Origin: Orbilia blumenaviensis
Taxonomy: Eukaryota > Ascomycota > Orbiliomycetes > Orbiliales > Orbiliaceae
Length of the DNA: 64,000 nucleotides
Direction of reading: 5' to 3'
NCBI GenBank assembly: GCA_036872755.1
Contig: JAVHNS010000010.1
Location: 1,774,899 to 1,838,898 of the forward strand
The position numbers were made by a program, and so were the translations under genes. The notes beneath the pieces are model-generated. The model worked only from the letters and a program-made list of their open reading frames with translations. It made no database searches and was not told the origin of the DNA. Below, in pieces: positions 45,240 to 58,190 of the stretch. The stretch's first letter is position 1; every line of letters begins with the position of its first letter.

Positions 45240-46730
45240 TCTAATATTGAGACGGCCCTTCCGAAAAGGGGCACGAGGCTCGACTACTTGGGGCTCTTCC
45301 GGAAGCCATGACCTACAAAAGATATTACACAAAGACGCAGATCTAGAAGATTATGAGCTGCTACTGACCACAGCCTGCGAAACTCCAGAGCATACTCGAG
45401 GATTCCACTCAATAGGTGGTTTGGGGGAAGCTCAGGATGATAGTGGACTTTCAGTGCATTCGGCTAGCCTCAACGAGAAGCTGACCGCCGTTGATTTATC
45501 AGTCACCCCTTACAGCCTAACAATCTAACCTAGAACGTTTGGATACCGTCCCGAAAGTAGCTAAACGGCAGAAAAAACGTTGGTGTATAGATGTAGTCCT
45601 GAAAGTCTTTTTGCTACTAGGAGAAGCGATGAAGTCGAGGACCTGCTTTCATTTAACCTTGTCGGATCCGGTTTTGAACGATGGTGTTCAAATTAAGTAT
45701 TGGAGCGGCACCCCAGGCGGACCTCCAAAGCCAATACCTGATTACTGTAAAACTACCGCCATCATCAAAAAGCCTCAGTTCCATCACCATCTCTCCCCAA
45801 AATTAACGCTGTGATTTCTCGCGATACACTCTCCGTCTCAAAACCGATGCAGAAAAGGACCATTCGCCACCCAACCCGTAATCTCTTGCTGATGTGTTTG
45901 AAGCCCAATATACCAAAGAAAGATCAACTCTTTCCACTGTCCCCAACCTCAGAACCGGCATGCGTCACTGTCTAGATCAAACGATCAATACTACCATTAA
46001 ACTAAACACCTTTGACGACTGCAAAATGGACATGGGGGAATAATGAGTTCGATGAATAACCCAGGGGCCCTCTCGAGCTCCAGTAGCCAGTCATGGGTCC
46101 CACTGGGCGCTAATTTCCAAAATCCTTGAAGCACAACCCAATGGCCTACCGGTGGCCGACCACCCAGGTTAAACCGGTTTCAGAATAATATTCAAGAACA
46201 AAGGAGAAGCCGACGTCCTCGATCATCTACGACATAGGGATGAGAACAACAGTGAAGACTTTTTCGGTATTATGGAAACGGTTGCGTTAGAAGATACCGA
46301 TATTCTGGCTTCAGGCATCGTAAATAACACCACACCCCCAGTACCTGACCAGTACTTGACACCGAGGCACCGGTTCGTGCCTCAATACCCCTAGAGTCAT
46401 ATTGGAGAAAAATATTAAGCACAAATAACAAATAACCACTATTTGCAATCTATTTAGAAGCTCTAGAGACCTAAAGGCTCCTCTTTATAAATTTACATAC
46501 GTCAATGTGTAGTGGATATATCTCACACGAGTGCTGAACAAAACATGGTACAAATACCGTTATATAGATCAGAGTAATAAACAGAGGGACTTTCCGTCGT
46601 TTGCATTACTCGATATCGAAACACGTTATCCCCGAATAACACGTCGGGCCAAGGCCAGATATCGGATTGCTGATCAACCACCTAGCCGGGACTGGTACCG
46701 TCAACAAATTCGCAAATAAGGCGGCGAACC
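45240..46730 (+). pseudogene. coding-like relics, unknown family
   Basis: Three open stretches on the same strand (45247-45528, 45539-45814, 46200-46395) have balanced amino-acid composition, for example SGTPGGPPKPIPDY and a block EADVLDHLRHRDENNSEDFF ending near TPRHRFVPQYP. They are in different frames with stops between. Possibly one degraded gene or transposon. No domain recognised. Confidence 0.3.
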
Positions 46731-46739
46731 TTCAAAAGC

Positions 46740-49700
46740 TGAAAGGGTTTTGAACCGGGAGTAGTCAGAAATCGCTTTAGGAAACGTAGCGGGATTAAGC
46801 CAGTTCGATATGACCACTTTAGTGCATCTTGCATCTGCTATACTGGACCGCGGAATAATCTGTGCTACTGCGAAAATAAAGACTGTAATTTCTCAAAGTA
46901 GTCAAAATCGCGATAAGGGTAACTAGAAGTCTGAAACGGATGCTTTATCGAGCTTTTAATCTTATATCAATTACCCACCCCCCTGTAGGATGGAGGTCTC
47001 CTACCCAAGTACACCCCAAGTACGCCCGTAGGGGTATTGTGTTGCTACTCGCCCAACTACGCTCGTAGTTACGAGCTGTGTTGCTCCCTGAATGTAAACT
47101 AGATTCCGCCCGAAGGCCAACGAGACCACCCGAAGGCACACACATGTAATTAATCATGGCAATCATCAATCATCATCCTAAATCCACACCCCCTGAGACT
47201 TCAGTTGGCGGATATATATTACAGTCAGGCGATTAAAGATTACGGGGATGCTATGAATACATGACTATGATAGAATCCGGATTCTATAAAAGATATTTGG
47301 GATAGCCATATCATTTTCGATTCGCAAAATTCTCAATTGATCAAAAACCGAAAAGAAACGATATTATGCTAACGGCTAATGGGATGGTGTGCTAACGTTT
47401 CAAACAGACTAGTCAGGTTGGTACCACGCTTCCATCTTTTAGTGAACGCCAATCTCCCTTCTGACGTTTGCTTCGAGGCCGGAAACTCGATATGAATATT
47501 ACAAAGTATGCGGGGTCTCCTCTACTAGAAATAAGATCTACGATTCAGACTACATCCCTAGGCATATCTCGCAGTAACATGGGACGACCTAATTTAAGAA
47601 ATCAGGAGGATTTAAGAGGATTTAGGTGTATATAAAGTTACTTATGCGCCAAAATCAACTCTGGCGACAAGATGCTACAAAGATCGTTTACAGTGGAACA
47701 TTCAGAAACTCAAACCGATCAGTATTCAAGGCATATTGATATCAGAACTTAAAAGCATGGATTTCCTCAAGTCGTTTCCCACCGACGCAATGTATTTGTT
47801 TTACGTCAATGTTCTTAACCGCATGTTCAATTACCACAGAGGGCGATACTTCCCATTTACACGCATTGCAAAGCCGCTGTCCACGGGGTTTTGCGTCCCA
47901 GTATTGGTTCAAACAATAGGGTAGTGCCAGAAATAGAAGGGGCCCGGGGTCGGAGAATTACAAATTGGCAAGGAGGAATGATGGGCTTGTGGGTGTGGAT
48001 TGCTTGGGACATGAAATTAAGCACTGCATCATATATAGTTTACTTAAGCGAGAATGCTATTTTGATATCCGATCATAGCCACCTGTTTAACACCTTTCAT
48101 TAGTACAGATAAGCCAGCTGATGGAGCCAGCTTACATACAGGAGACTTTACCGGAGCGGTCCTACAAGCTGCTAGCAGGCTTGTAGGACGCTATGCCGGC
48201 ATCTACCAAGTGAATTGTATCACAATAAAGAATAGAACACATCCACCACACCACTGTCGGGTTTTGAGCATTACGAAGAGTAATACTATAGTAAAAGGTT
48301 TTCGCGTGTGCACGTAAACCATTCAGCCCTTCATCGGATACTTCACCTGCATGATTCTTTAGGGGTATATGATCCACTAGATACATACTAGCAATTCTGC
48401 CGCGGACGTGAGGCCGGTTTTCTAGTAGCCGCGACAGGCTGAACCCTATCGACTATCAACGTACCCAACATATATATTGGTGAATTGTGCTCCTAGCTAG
48501 TACGTACTTGGGGTTCTTCATTCGTGGACTAGGTCCAGAGTAAACCCCTGTTGGAATTTTTCCTAGAGAGGGCGCTCAAGAGCCACCTGATTTATACTCT
48601 CTATCAACCAGCGCCACAAAATGACGATATCCCAGCGAGTGCGAATTCACTAGACAAATGGGAGTGGGGGTCTAGATGATTGACGCCTTAGACACCCTGG
48701 TATGGGATATTTGTTTATCGTTAGTTAGTCACTCTGAGAAGGCCCGGGCGTCGAATCTCTCGGTTCAGGTTCAAGCAGGTCGCTGGGATATGGTTGCACA
48801 TCTCTGTTATGCCAGAGATACGGTATTTTAAGGGCCTCGAAACCAAAAAAAAACTCCTACTAGAGCCCTACGGAAAGTTTTGTTCAATTCTTTTAAGATA
48901 CTCGGATAGCCCGTGCGACGAAGACACCATTGAACATATATTCGCGGAGCGCTATATAGAACTAGAAAGAAAAAAAAATGTATAGAAGGCTAGCCTCTAC
49001 TTGATACGGATGATATGATTGTCAGAGCTATGCTTAAACAAAACTAAATACGAACGGCGTATTTGGGTTGAATGTTGGCATCGATATGCTATTACATGTT
49101 CACTCTCATAATTGAGATTCAGGTGGCCTAATATCAACCCGAACAAGCATCATAGGTTATTTCGCGGTAAGAACCACAGTAATGCCAACTGAGATGCGGG
49201 GGGCTCGAGGCTAAATTGTGGATTAATGAGGTGAACATATGTACACACCTTATGGTTTGCTCTCGTGTTGACCAGTCGCATTTTCCGCATTTGGAATGCG
49301 AGGGAACGGCATCGGGTAACCGAATTTTTTGTTCTGATAGTTGGGGTGCTTCCTGAGAAACTGGCTCGTGGTCTTCTTGTACTTTGGGTTACTGAATCTG
49401 GCGGGTCATTTATACTCGTGTCAGACTCATGCGATCGAAGAATCCCCATCTCATGGTGGTGGTGTCCATCTGAGGCATTCGGTTCGGCAGAGGCTGTATC
49501 CTAAATTTGGTCTACTCTCTTTTAGGGCCATGGCGCGCTGTGGGTTTATTATAAATTGCCTCTGGATCCCTGGATACTTCTAGTGTGGTTGCGGGGCCCA
49601 TGCATCGAGAAGCCTGTTAGTTATGAGACTTGTTCTGGGACCTGTTACGAAATCTATCCCGGGGACTACCGTTATCACCGTTGGAACTGTAGTCTTGAGA

Positions 49701-50130
49701 GAAATATAGAGAATAATCATGGCGATGGGCATGGTAATCAGAGTAGCCGTGTGGGATAGAAGATTAATTGTGGTTACGACAATATGTGTCCTCGCGGTGT
49801 ACTAGAACGGGGCTGAAGGTTTAGATAGTCACGATTATAGGAGGACTAACGTCAGTAACAAGATTGGTTTTGGTTGGCTAGAATGCGAAGCTGTAGATGG
49901 CTGAGATTCATCAGCGTTAAAGGAATTATAGATGCTACTTTCGTAACCCCCGATCGAACAGTGGCGTTGAGAACCATCAAGTCTGAATCATTATCGTGGG
50001 CACCAATAACAGGGGTATTTCTTCTATTCTTGGGGGATCTGGGCTAGGAAACTGAATCGTGTCCTTGTCTTCCCGTAAAATGCTGAGTTTACTGCGAGTG
50101 TCTCTCTTTTGTGCGGGGTTCACAGGTGTT
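46740..50130. other. gene-poor region with faint coding relics
   Basis: No intact gene. A GC-richer tract at about 46970-47165 and a minus-strand stretch at 48162-48386 look like remnants. On the minus strand 49350-50050 a degraded Ser/Arg/Tyr/His-rich frame is faintly visible (HGYSDYHAHRHDYSLYFSQ near 49740-49690), broken by many stops. Confidence 0.35.
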
Positions 50131-50139
50131 TAGGCCGGC

Positions 50140-50480
50140 TGCCTGAGTGGACGTGTTTAGCTTTGGGTTGTTGGAAAGAGTTTGAAGCCTGTAGTTAGCG
50201 GGCTGTTCGCGCGCGCCTTCCTCAAGGCGAGCCTCGCGGCCTCTGCTTTACTTGTTCATTCAAACGATCGTTGTCGTTCGGCCTGATATTTCCTATCGTT
50301 CTCCTTTATTCTTTACAATTCGAAATTAGAGTCGCCTGTACATCCCTCGATACCCCTCATTTCCTTTTGACAAAATAGTGGGAGCCGGGCGGGCACCCGA
50401 GCGATAAATAGTAGCTTTAGAATGTCGAACTAGTTAACTCTAGCAGCCCTGCGATCCCCATACTAGAAACAAGAAGTTCT
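50140..50480 (+). mobile_element. possible LTR-like retrotransposon remnant
   Basis: The segment has the look of a fungal LTR 3' part: pyrimidine-rich TTCCTATCGTTCTCCTTTAT, then CGCCTGTACATCCCTCGATA, then a purine-rich AATAGTGGGAGCCGGGCGGG box followed by GCACCCG. No second LTR, polymerase or integrase is visible nearby. This is a weak resemblance call. Confidence 0.25.
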
Positions 50481-51979
50481 TCATCCGTTTCTAGTTCGAC
50501 GCGCCGCCTATTGATATCCGTTCGCCGGTTTCTATAACCGTGCGAACTTTGTAGTTGGGTCGTAATCTTCACCACATTTCGATTCAGTTATCGCTTCGGC
50601 ACCTCTCTTTTTCCTGAGGTCTTCAGGTCAAGAACGCCCAACACATGCTTCCTAAGGCCGTGGGCACTGCTGCCCACATCTTAAAATTTCGGAGGCGATA
50701 CCGGGAGGTATAAGTACCCCTATCATAGTCCTGTAATCTAGTATCCACAAAAACGTTGCTCTCTCTCTCTCTCTTCCCGACATTCCTTGGGATCGAGTGT
50801 TCGGTGTTCAGACTTTCCTAAAAGTTACAAAGTCGATCGGGATCAGAATCACCACGACAGTTTGTCTCATCGTCTGATGGAAACCTTCGCGGACATTATT
50901 GAGCCAACCAATAATCCTTTCCAATCACTGGGAGATAGGTGAAAAGAGGCCACAGAGATCCCCGACAGTTGAACTAAGTACAAGCCGGAATTGCCCTGGC
51001 TGTGCCGAGGGGATGGCAATATAGATTCTAAAGAACAAGCGACGATCGATGGTGATTGTTGTGCCCATCTTTCTGAGGTTACCCCAAAATAGTTGCATGC
51101 ATATTTGTTACGTGTACAACTCATGTAAGTACATTCCATATACGTCCCATCCACGCTCGTTCACTTATAGACAGACACCTTCTTTCATTTAGCTAATGGA
51201 ATACATTCTCTTTGGTTTCTTGCTCAAGGCTTGTTCGTTTCCAGCTAGTTGTCATTTGGCGTTGTGGTTGAATGGGTTTGAAATTTTGACAAAAAATTTC
51301 GGCCACGATTGTTACAAATGTACTATTGGAATCAGTTGGATTTCCAAAACAGAATCTTTCACAAAAGTGAGATGGTTAGCTAGAAGGCTATCCGCGTTAT
51401 CATATACCTAAACTAGTCTCTATTATCTACCTGACACGAAAACCCCACTCTTGACTTTAGCAAAAACACCAACGCTAATAGCAAAAAGCGCCTACATTCC
51501 AATAAGCTTCGTAAGAACTGCATCCACGAAACAAAAATTGTTGCATGAAAGAGGTGCGAGATTCCAGCGATATCTAGTTTTCCACTCCGTCTCGGATTTC
51601 GCGGACTGGTGGAAATCTGATGAAGGTTGAGGAGCCCATTTCTTTAGATCATCAATTTTAATGACTTTCTCGTGGGCCACAAGGGTTAAAATGCAGTTCG
51701 GGCGACGATTACCGGGGTTGAAGCTGAACTCTTCGTCTTTTGTCTGAGAAACATCAACCCGAGGTCCTGGAGCTTTCGGATTTATTTTCTTGTGAGATAG
51801 GCGATTAGTTAACAGTTGATGTCTAGCGATTTCAGTCAACGGTTCCCGCTTTGGGCTGTGCTCCGAGGGAGACAAGCCGGAACAGTGTAACGACAGAAAC
51901 GTGAGAGCCCCCAAATATCCCGAACCAGCTCGGGGTGGCGGCTGACGCCCCATATTCGCCTGCTTCTCCCCCCAAATAA

Positions 51980-52450
51980 AGCACATGATTAATTGAAACT
52001 GGTCTCGTTGGAACCAGGTTAAAAGTGTGTCCACACACAAAACCATCCCAGCGGCCATACAAGCCTCCCCACTAGAAATAGCGTCAACCGCCGCACATTC
52101 ACCCGACTACTAGCTCAATAGCTGTCCAACGAAACGATCGAGGGAAGCCAGAGTTTTGGCGGCCGATCGCCCGCCCACAACTCCAGCTTGCGATTGGTAC
52201 TCAACGCAAGTCGCGTTGCGCCCAGCTAGGCTAGGAATTGATTGTTCGTCTGTGTCTGAACGTATTAGCCTGTGAACCAGCCTACGAACCAACTGCCAGG
52301 CTGCGAATCAGCTGCTTGCTATACTCACTCACCCACCAGCTTAACATAACCATCTGAAATGGGTAATGTTAAAAGCGGGATTGCGCCTCAAACTAGCCCA
52401 GCAGCTCTTCATGCAAATCCTTCGTTTGCCCGGTTGCAAAGACACCCGTT
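51980..52450 (+). repeat. dispersed subtelomeric repeat, forward copy
   Basis: Matches the 43070-44280 units: CCACACACAAAACC, CAGCGGCCATACAAGCCTCC, ACCGCCGCACATTCACCCGA, GCGTTGCGCCCAGC, then CTGTGAACCAGCCTACGAAC sub-repeats and CATCTGAAATGGGTAATG. Confidence 0.7.
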
Positions 52451-55400
52451 TTCAAGAACCCAAGGCGAATTTGTAGTTACTTGTCGTGAAGCTGGCCACG
52501 GTTTTTGCGGTTACTTAACAACGTAGAGTACATCCAAAAAACTATACATCTATATTTTCCGGGCAACAATGTAGTCGGCAAAGAACCGAGCATGTACCAA
52601 AGAACCCTCGCCGCATGAGTTGATGCTGGAAACGATGCCCTTACCATCTTCACAACTATATAGACCAATTTGCACACAAGCGATTGCGAGCCCTGGTGAA
52701 TATCACTTCATGTTACCATCAATATTTCTTCTAAAACATCAGTAGGTATCTGAACACTAAAACAGTCATATCTCGAATATAAAACCAAACATAATAATTT
52801 AAGTTCAAGCTGCGGTAACCTAAGATATGACGACCTCACATCCGATACACTTCGAGATAGCCCAGAAATTCTAGTGAGGGTTGCGATAGGTCACTACTGC
52901 ATCATCTTTAGTTTCCTGAAACTCACCATGCCGCAGAAATCCGCATTCACGCATATCTGCGCAACGAAATCGCGTTTCAAGAAATGGATTGAAGCCATCA
53001 TAGTAGATACATTTCATGCTATACGAGTTTTGCAGATTATTCACCTCGTCATATGTCCAACGTTAGTTCATGCAGTCCGCGGAATGATAACACACAAATC
53101 TATCTACCGGTTTCCCCATAATATATAAGCGTAACTGGCGACCACGATATAACAACATTGCTATATTGCGAATATACTTCCCAAGGTACCTTTCCTCTGG
53201 CTAACGTTATAACAGCCACGCTGCCGAACTTTTCTCGTCTGTACATTCATAAAACGCTACTTCTTCAACAGAAATGTGATCTAGTTGAGTTGAGTGTTGG
53301 TCAACCCAACGTGTGTTTGATTACAGTACCAATGAGGCATCCTGTGCAAAGTTTTACGCCCCAAACCCTCCCCATATGTCCTCGGTAGTTAACTTGTGCA
53401 TAAATGCCACCTATTATCCCCCTTCCCCCAAAATAGTTCCCATCTTTAGTGTAAATTAGTCTTAGTTTAGTTCACCTTCTTTAATAGATAGTTACACAGT
53501 CACTCATTAGTTGAAATACCCCCTCTTCAAACTATGTCGTAACTGACCAGTATGCGATGTATTGGTTGGGTGAGCCTGAAGAGTTTGGTATGCGGCTTGG
53601 CATGTAGTTACCGTGTACAACTTTCGGCTCACACATCCGGTCAGTTTAGGGATCTGGATTGTGGAAAGGGGTTAACTAGTTAGCGTTCGCTTCCTGGCTC
53701 GCTACCAAATATTTGCCCGACATCGGGCAATCCCCCCAGCATCCGTTTTTGTCTCGACATAGACTATTGTGTTTCAGATGTTGTAGGCATTCGATTTGAG
53801 AGGGTGGTCGGAAGGTTAGAGGTAGGCGTCCATAGAAGTGAGATCATCTTCAAGGTGTCCGCTTCGCCTTCGGGGAGACGCGTATTTTGAGGCTGGTGGT
53901 TTGGGCTGAATATCCCCAACATGGACAGGCCATTGAGTTCCCTCCGGATATATCTATTGATACCTTCTTCCGGCGCGCGGGAAGATGTGATCAGCAAAAA
54001 GAACTGTTCAGGATTGAGATAATAGTTTTATCAGCGGGAATTTGACCCCTCCTGCTGAGCCTATGTTCAAGGAATATTAGAAGGCGTTTCCACCCGTTGG
54101 CTATATATACAGATGTTAGGCGCAAGATTCTACAAATCTTTCTCGGTGTTAGTATCGAGACATGAAAATGATACGTTCGCCCTTATTCTATCGATACAGC
54201 AGACGAGGGTTGCAGCAACATATCCTAGCCAAGCTACGTAGCTACGGGTTTTCCGACAAAGAAAGAGATTCACCAGCTAGAAATTCTTTCTTCAATCTGT
54301 CCTAGCTTGCTGTAGTTTATTTGGACCAAAGTGCTCCTTTGACTTTATGACTCCTTTGCCGCTGTGTAATACTAACCGGTCCCGTTGCGTGAACTGCTAT
54401 CGGACATGTCTCAGCGAGAGCCTTCTTGGGTTTGACATGTCCGCGGTGTTCGGGTGGGAGGGTAAGAGATACGCGTAACCAATCGCGCTGGTACCCTGCG
54501 CGCGATTTGCCAAAGGGGTCAACCTAGAACATGTTCGTGCGGTTGTACTCTAAACTTTCCGAGAGGACAAATGGCCGCTGACGTCTATCTTTAGCCTTTA
54601 TACCTAATGACCAAATACTGACCGATACCCAGATCAAGCACAAATTTACCGAAAGAGCGACGTAAGAGAGCCGCTTACTTTAGGTACCACGCTCGAATAT
54701 TCTCCCTCAAATGCGCATATCGACGAAATAGTCGAAGTTATCCGGGACAGGTAATGAAATGAAACCCTTATCAACTTTGAGACAGATCTGGAAATACTTC
54801 TCATTTCCTGGAAGCCGAACCGGTCCCGATATAGGGGAGAAGAGAAACACGACGTAACCCTACGGCTCAAACCAGCGCTCCCGGAACTCGTGCTCAGGAA
54901 CTTCTCTACCAGCCAGCCAGCCAGTCGGGAGAGGGGCCAAAGGGTATCACTCGCCAAACCACGGTCGGGGAATGAACAACCCAACGTGAATCCTCCTAGG
55001 GCCAGCCAGAATAACTGACACAAGGTATGGTAATGCAGTCAAGGCAAGCTATGCTAAAGAGTAATCTTGAGGACTAGCTGTATCGGCAAATTTTTATCAA
55101 GTGGCGCCTGGATATACAGCTTGTTCAGGTTATTATACTTAGCTAAACGTCTACGTCGCTAATATCCGTGTCAGAGTCTTTTCCATCGCCACCTTCGCAC
55201 GCAGTCTTCCCATGCATCTCTTTTACGACTACCCACCACTATCTGATAAATTTTCTCTTCCAAGCATCAACTTCATTACTCCTTTCTCTAGTACGCTCTC
55301 ACTTTCCCAGTACCTCGAACCATCTGCTTGTGTATTAGAAGCATTGACGGGAGATCGAATCCCACTCTGCCTTTGACATTCGAAAGATATTCTCATCACC

Positions 55401-56579
55401 ACGGACTTGAATTATCTTTCGAAGTCCCGTAGTATCAATTTTGCTGGGGCACTCGCCACTTACACCCATAAGTCCAGCGAAATCGCATAGCTGTATTTTG
55501 ATTAGTGGAAACCGATAATATTAGGCGCAATGCAATCGTAGAATTATTGCCGCGGTTGCAACGCCGAGTTTTTCGAGGTCGACTTCTTCAACCGCTTCAC
55601 AAGATACCGGTTTTACCGCCCATCGATAGCGGTCCATTTTCTTGGCTTGCCAGTCAAATCCGTGATACAGTCTAACAGGTAAGTATCCCGGTACTCTGCC
55701 GTCCATAGTTCGGCCGTATTGGGCAGAAGATCAAGCAGCTCCGATATCTGTGGCCTCTTGTTTCGGACGATGGATTGATAGATTGGAGCTGATTTCCAAT
55801 AGCGATGCGTCCAACGTCACCTAATCGGATAGCGTCCGCGAAATCAGTGTACACGGGTGCGGCTTGCATATCTAGGGGATGTCCCGATGCCAGTCCTCCG
55901 GAACCCCGGCTCTCGAGCATAGTTTATTGTTCTCTCTTGTTCAAAGAAGCCCTAGTATACTAGTAGCTCTGGGATCATCCATGGACGACGAAGCGAGAGC
56001 AGAAACATTTCTTCTGATTATCGAGACAATATGAGGGCCAAAATAGGAATTAACTGTCTACAACATCTTCCCGCTTTCTTGTCGCCAGCATCTTCCCTAG
56101 ATCATTCGTGTCATTCATCATAACGCGATACAAATCTGCCATATTTTGTATTCAAGCCACAATGACGTGTACCTCGGAACTCACTAACGAAGTCATGCGT
56201 GTCGCCAAGGGTTTTCACCGCAATCTTTGGACACACGGATCTTTCGAGGAGACGTATGAACTTAGCTAGAGGTTCAGAGTCATGCCAATTCTCTCTCCCC
56301 CAACTAGTTTTTGTTACAGCCGTCAACAACTTAACTGCATGCGCTGGTGGAAGAGATGATGGACAAAGGCCCACGGACGCCGTTCCTCTGGGAGATGGTG
56401 ACGTGCGAGCTCAAGAACTGTGATCATAGGTGCATATGCGAATGTATAAATCTTTCATGAGCTGGCCATGCCGGGTATGAACAAGGTATAAAAACAGCAT
56501 GAAGTTCTAATTCATGCTAGATATTTTTTCATTCTGTTCATCGAATCAACATAGGGGGCAAATGAATTCTCCACCACCC

Positions 56580-57195
56580 ATGTGGGTTACGAGAATCGAG
56601 GGTCTCAAGAAGAAATCAATGGGTTTTATGAAGACTTCGGGCGACCGAAACGGCTTGCCAAACGTAAAGATAGGAATAAAGACCTACCGTTGGTATCTGT
56701 TGCAGCCGTAATATTGTTTTCTGAATCCCACAAAAACAGTATATTTCAGTCTACCATCGGGTCCCTCTTGGAGGCCCAAATTACAAGAAAAATAACGCTT
56801 TCTGTCTTATATCACGGGGGGTTATACGATATCAGAAAGTGCGGTCCCAGCAAGATTACAAGCGACTGCCCAAGCTGCTTTGGAAGAAGGCGAAAAAACA
56901 GGTCTGCGATGGGGGTTTGTCACAAAGGATGTGGACTGTCTCCCGGATGAATTCAACCCACTATTCCTATTCACGAGCAAGGAAGTCCAAGCAAACCTGT
57001 TTACTCTCGCGAAGTACCATGTTACCCACACACTCGTCAAGCACCAAGGGAAGACGGCACTATCGAGGGACAGCTGCGCTTCGAAAAACGTTGTTACAAA
57101 TCTGAAACAATCAATTACAAAACGCCTACCGTTCAAGAGGATCGGCAACTGTCTCTTGTATCGGGGGATCCCAGCTTCTCTACAGTTTCCATGTT
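56580..57195 (+). pseudogene. frameshifted coding relic, unknown family
   Basis: Frame one is open over 56582-56950. Near a GGGGGG run (56815-56821) the coding-like signal moves to another frame, which then reads about 56825-57195 (SAVPARLQATAQAALEEGEK ... LRWGFVTKDVDCLPDEFNPL ... LFTLAKYHVTHTLVKHQG). The switch at a homopolymer suggests an indel. The sequence is well balanced for a protein but matches no family I know. Confidence 0.4.
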
Positions 57196-57934
57196 GACAC
57201 GAAGAATTACTTGATTTAATACTGTCATGAAACTCGGTGCATACCTTCAGTAAACGCGGTCAAATACTCATCTAAATAAGATATCGTTTTTAGCGATGCG
57301 TTTGCGGCTGGGGCCTAGGCCCGACTCTTTCTTCGTTGCATCCATTTCTTGCATTACTCTTGGCGGCAATGGCGACGGCTACTTCCTCAACCCTCAGGGC
57401 TTGGATCTTGCGCCTCGTACCAACTAGGCTGCCTTCTTGCGCTATGTTGACATTACATCGACCAATATATGGGCGTTTCACTGGCATAGCATGGTGAGCA
57501 ACAGTATAGTCGCCTGGACCACCTTTTCTTGAACTTAGACTCTTCTCTCTTCTCAATTTAAGATTCTTTGATTGACCCGTCGGGTCGATTACCGAGCCTC
57601 GTAGTCGAAGGTATATCAGGAATCGCTAGCTAAAGTACCCGAAGGTCTCGGTCGGTGAGGCTATATATAGAGCACGATGATGAAGATTATTTTGCGATTG
57701 ACTCGGATATCATGATCGTTGTCTGCGAGTGGCGTGTAATATTAATATATTTCTTGCCCCGCATTAATTACGAGATGAAGTTATTATATATATATCAAAT
57801 CAATCTAAGTGCTGTTTCATCCCAGACGTTTAAGACAAGATGATAATGGTTTCCTGCAATACCAATCACTGGGAGTATATTGTGTACGCCAAATATTTAT
57901 TAAGAATTGTGACCAGTCCGGGGTGGTGTGTGAG

Positions 57935-58190
57935 AACCGTTTGGTGTGATGTTTGGAAAGTGTGATTGGAATAAAAAGTAGTGTTTTATTGGGCGAAACG
58001 AGAGGTGGAGCGGTAACCGCTGGTTATAAAGTTGTTAACATGTATTATTGAGAAGTTATGTTTGATTATAAGTATAAATGTAAAGAATTGTAGTTTTTAT
58101 GATAACCGCTAGTTGGGGTATGATAAAAATAGTATTTAAAATTAAAAAAAATAGGAGTTAAAAGATTAATAATTTTGACGGTAACCGCTG
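57935..58190 (+). repeat. AACCGCT boxes at 79-89 bp spacing
   Basis: AACCG occurs at 57935, 58015, 58104 and 58183 (spacings 80, 89, 79); the last three extend to AACCGCT. Text around copies one and four also aligns (GGTGTGATGTTTGGAAAGTG against GGGTTTGATGTTTTGAAAGT). It is a diverged tandem repeat, and most remaining C bases of the area lie in these boxes. Confidence 0.75.

Larger units (their letters stand above)
50480..57900. other. gene-poor decayed region
   Basis: No intact gene. Includes a (CT)n tract at about 50758-50772, the dispersed repeat at 51980-52450, and a broken coding relic at 56580-57195. The 188-codon frame at 51492-52058 runs partly through the dispersed repeat and shows no domain. 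Minus-strand frames at 53764-53997 and 54646-55023 are open but unrecognised. Confidence 0.4.

Noticed and set aside
51492..52058. 188-codon minus-strand frame
   Set aside because: Its first part lies within the dispersed repeat and no domain is recognisable.
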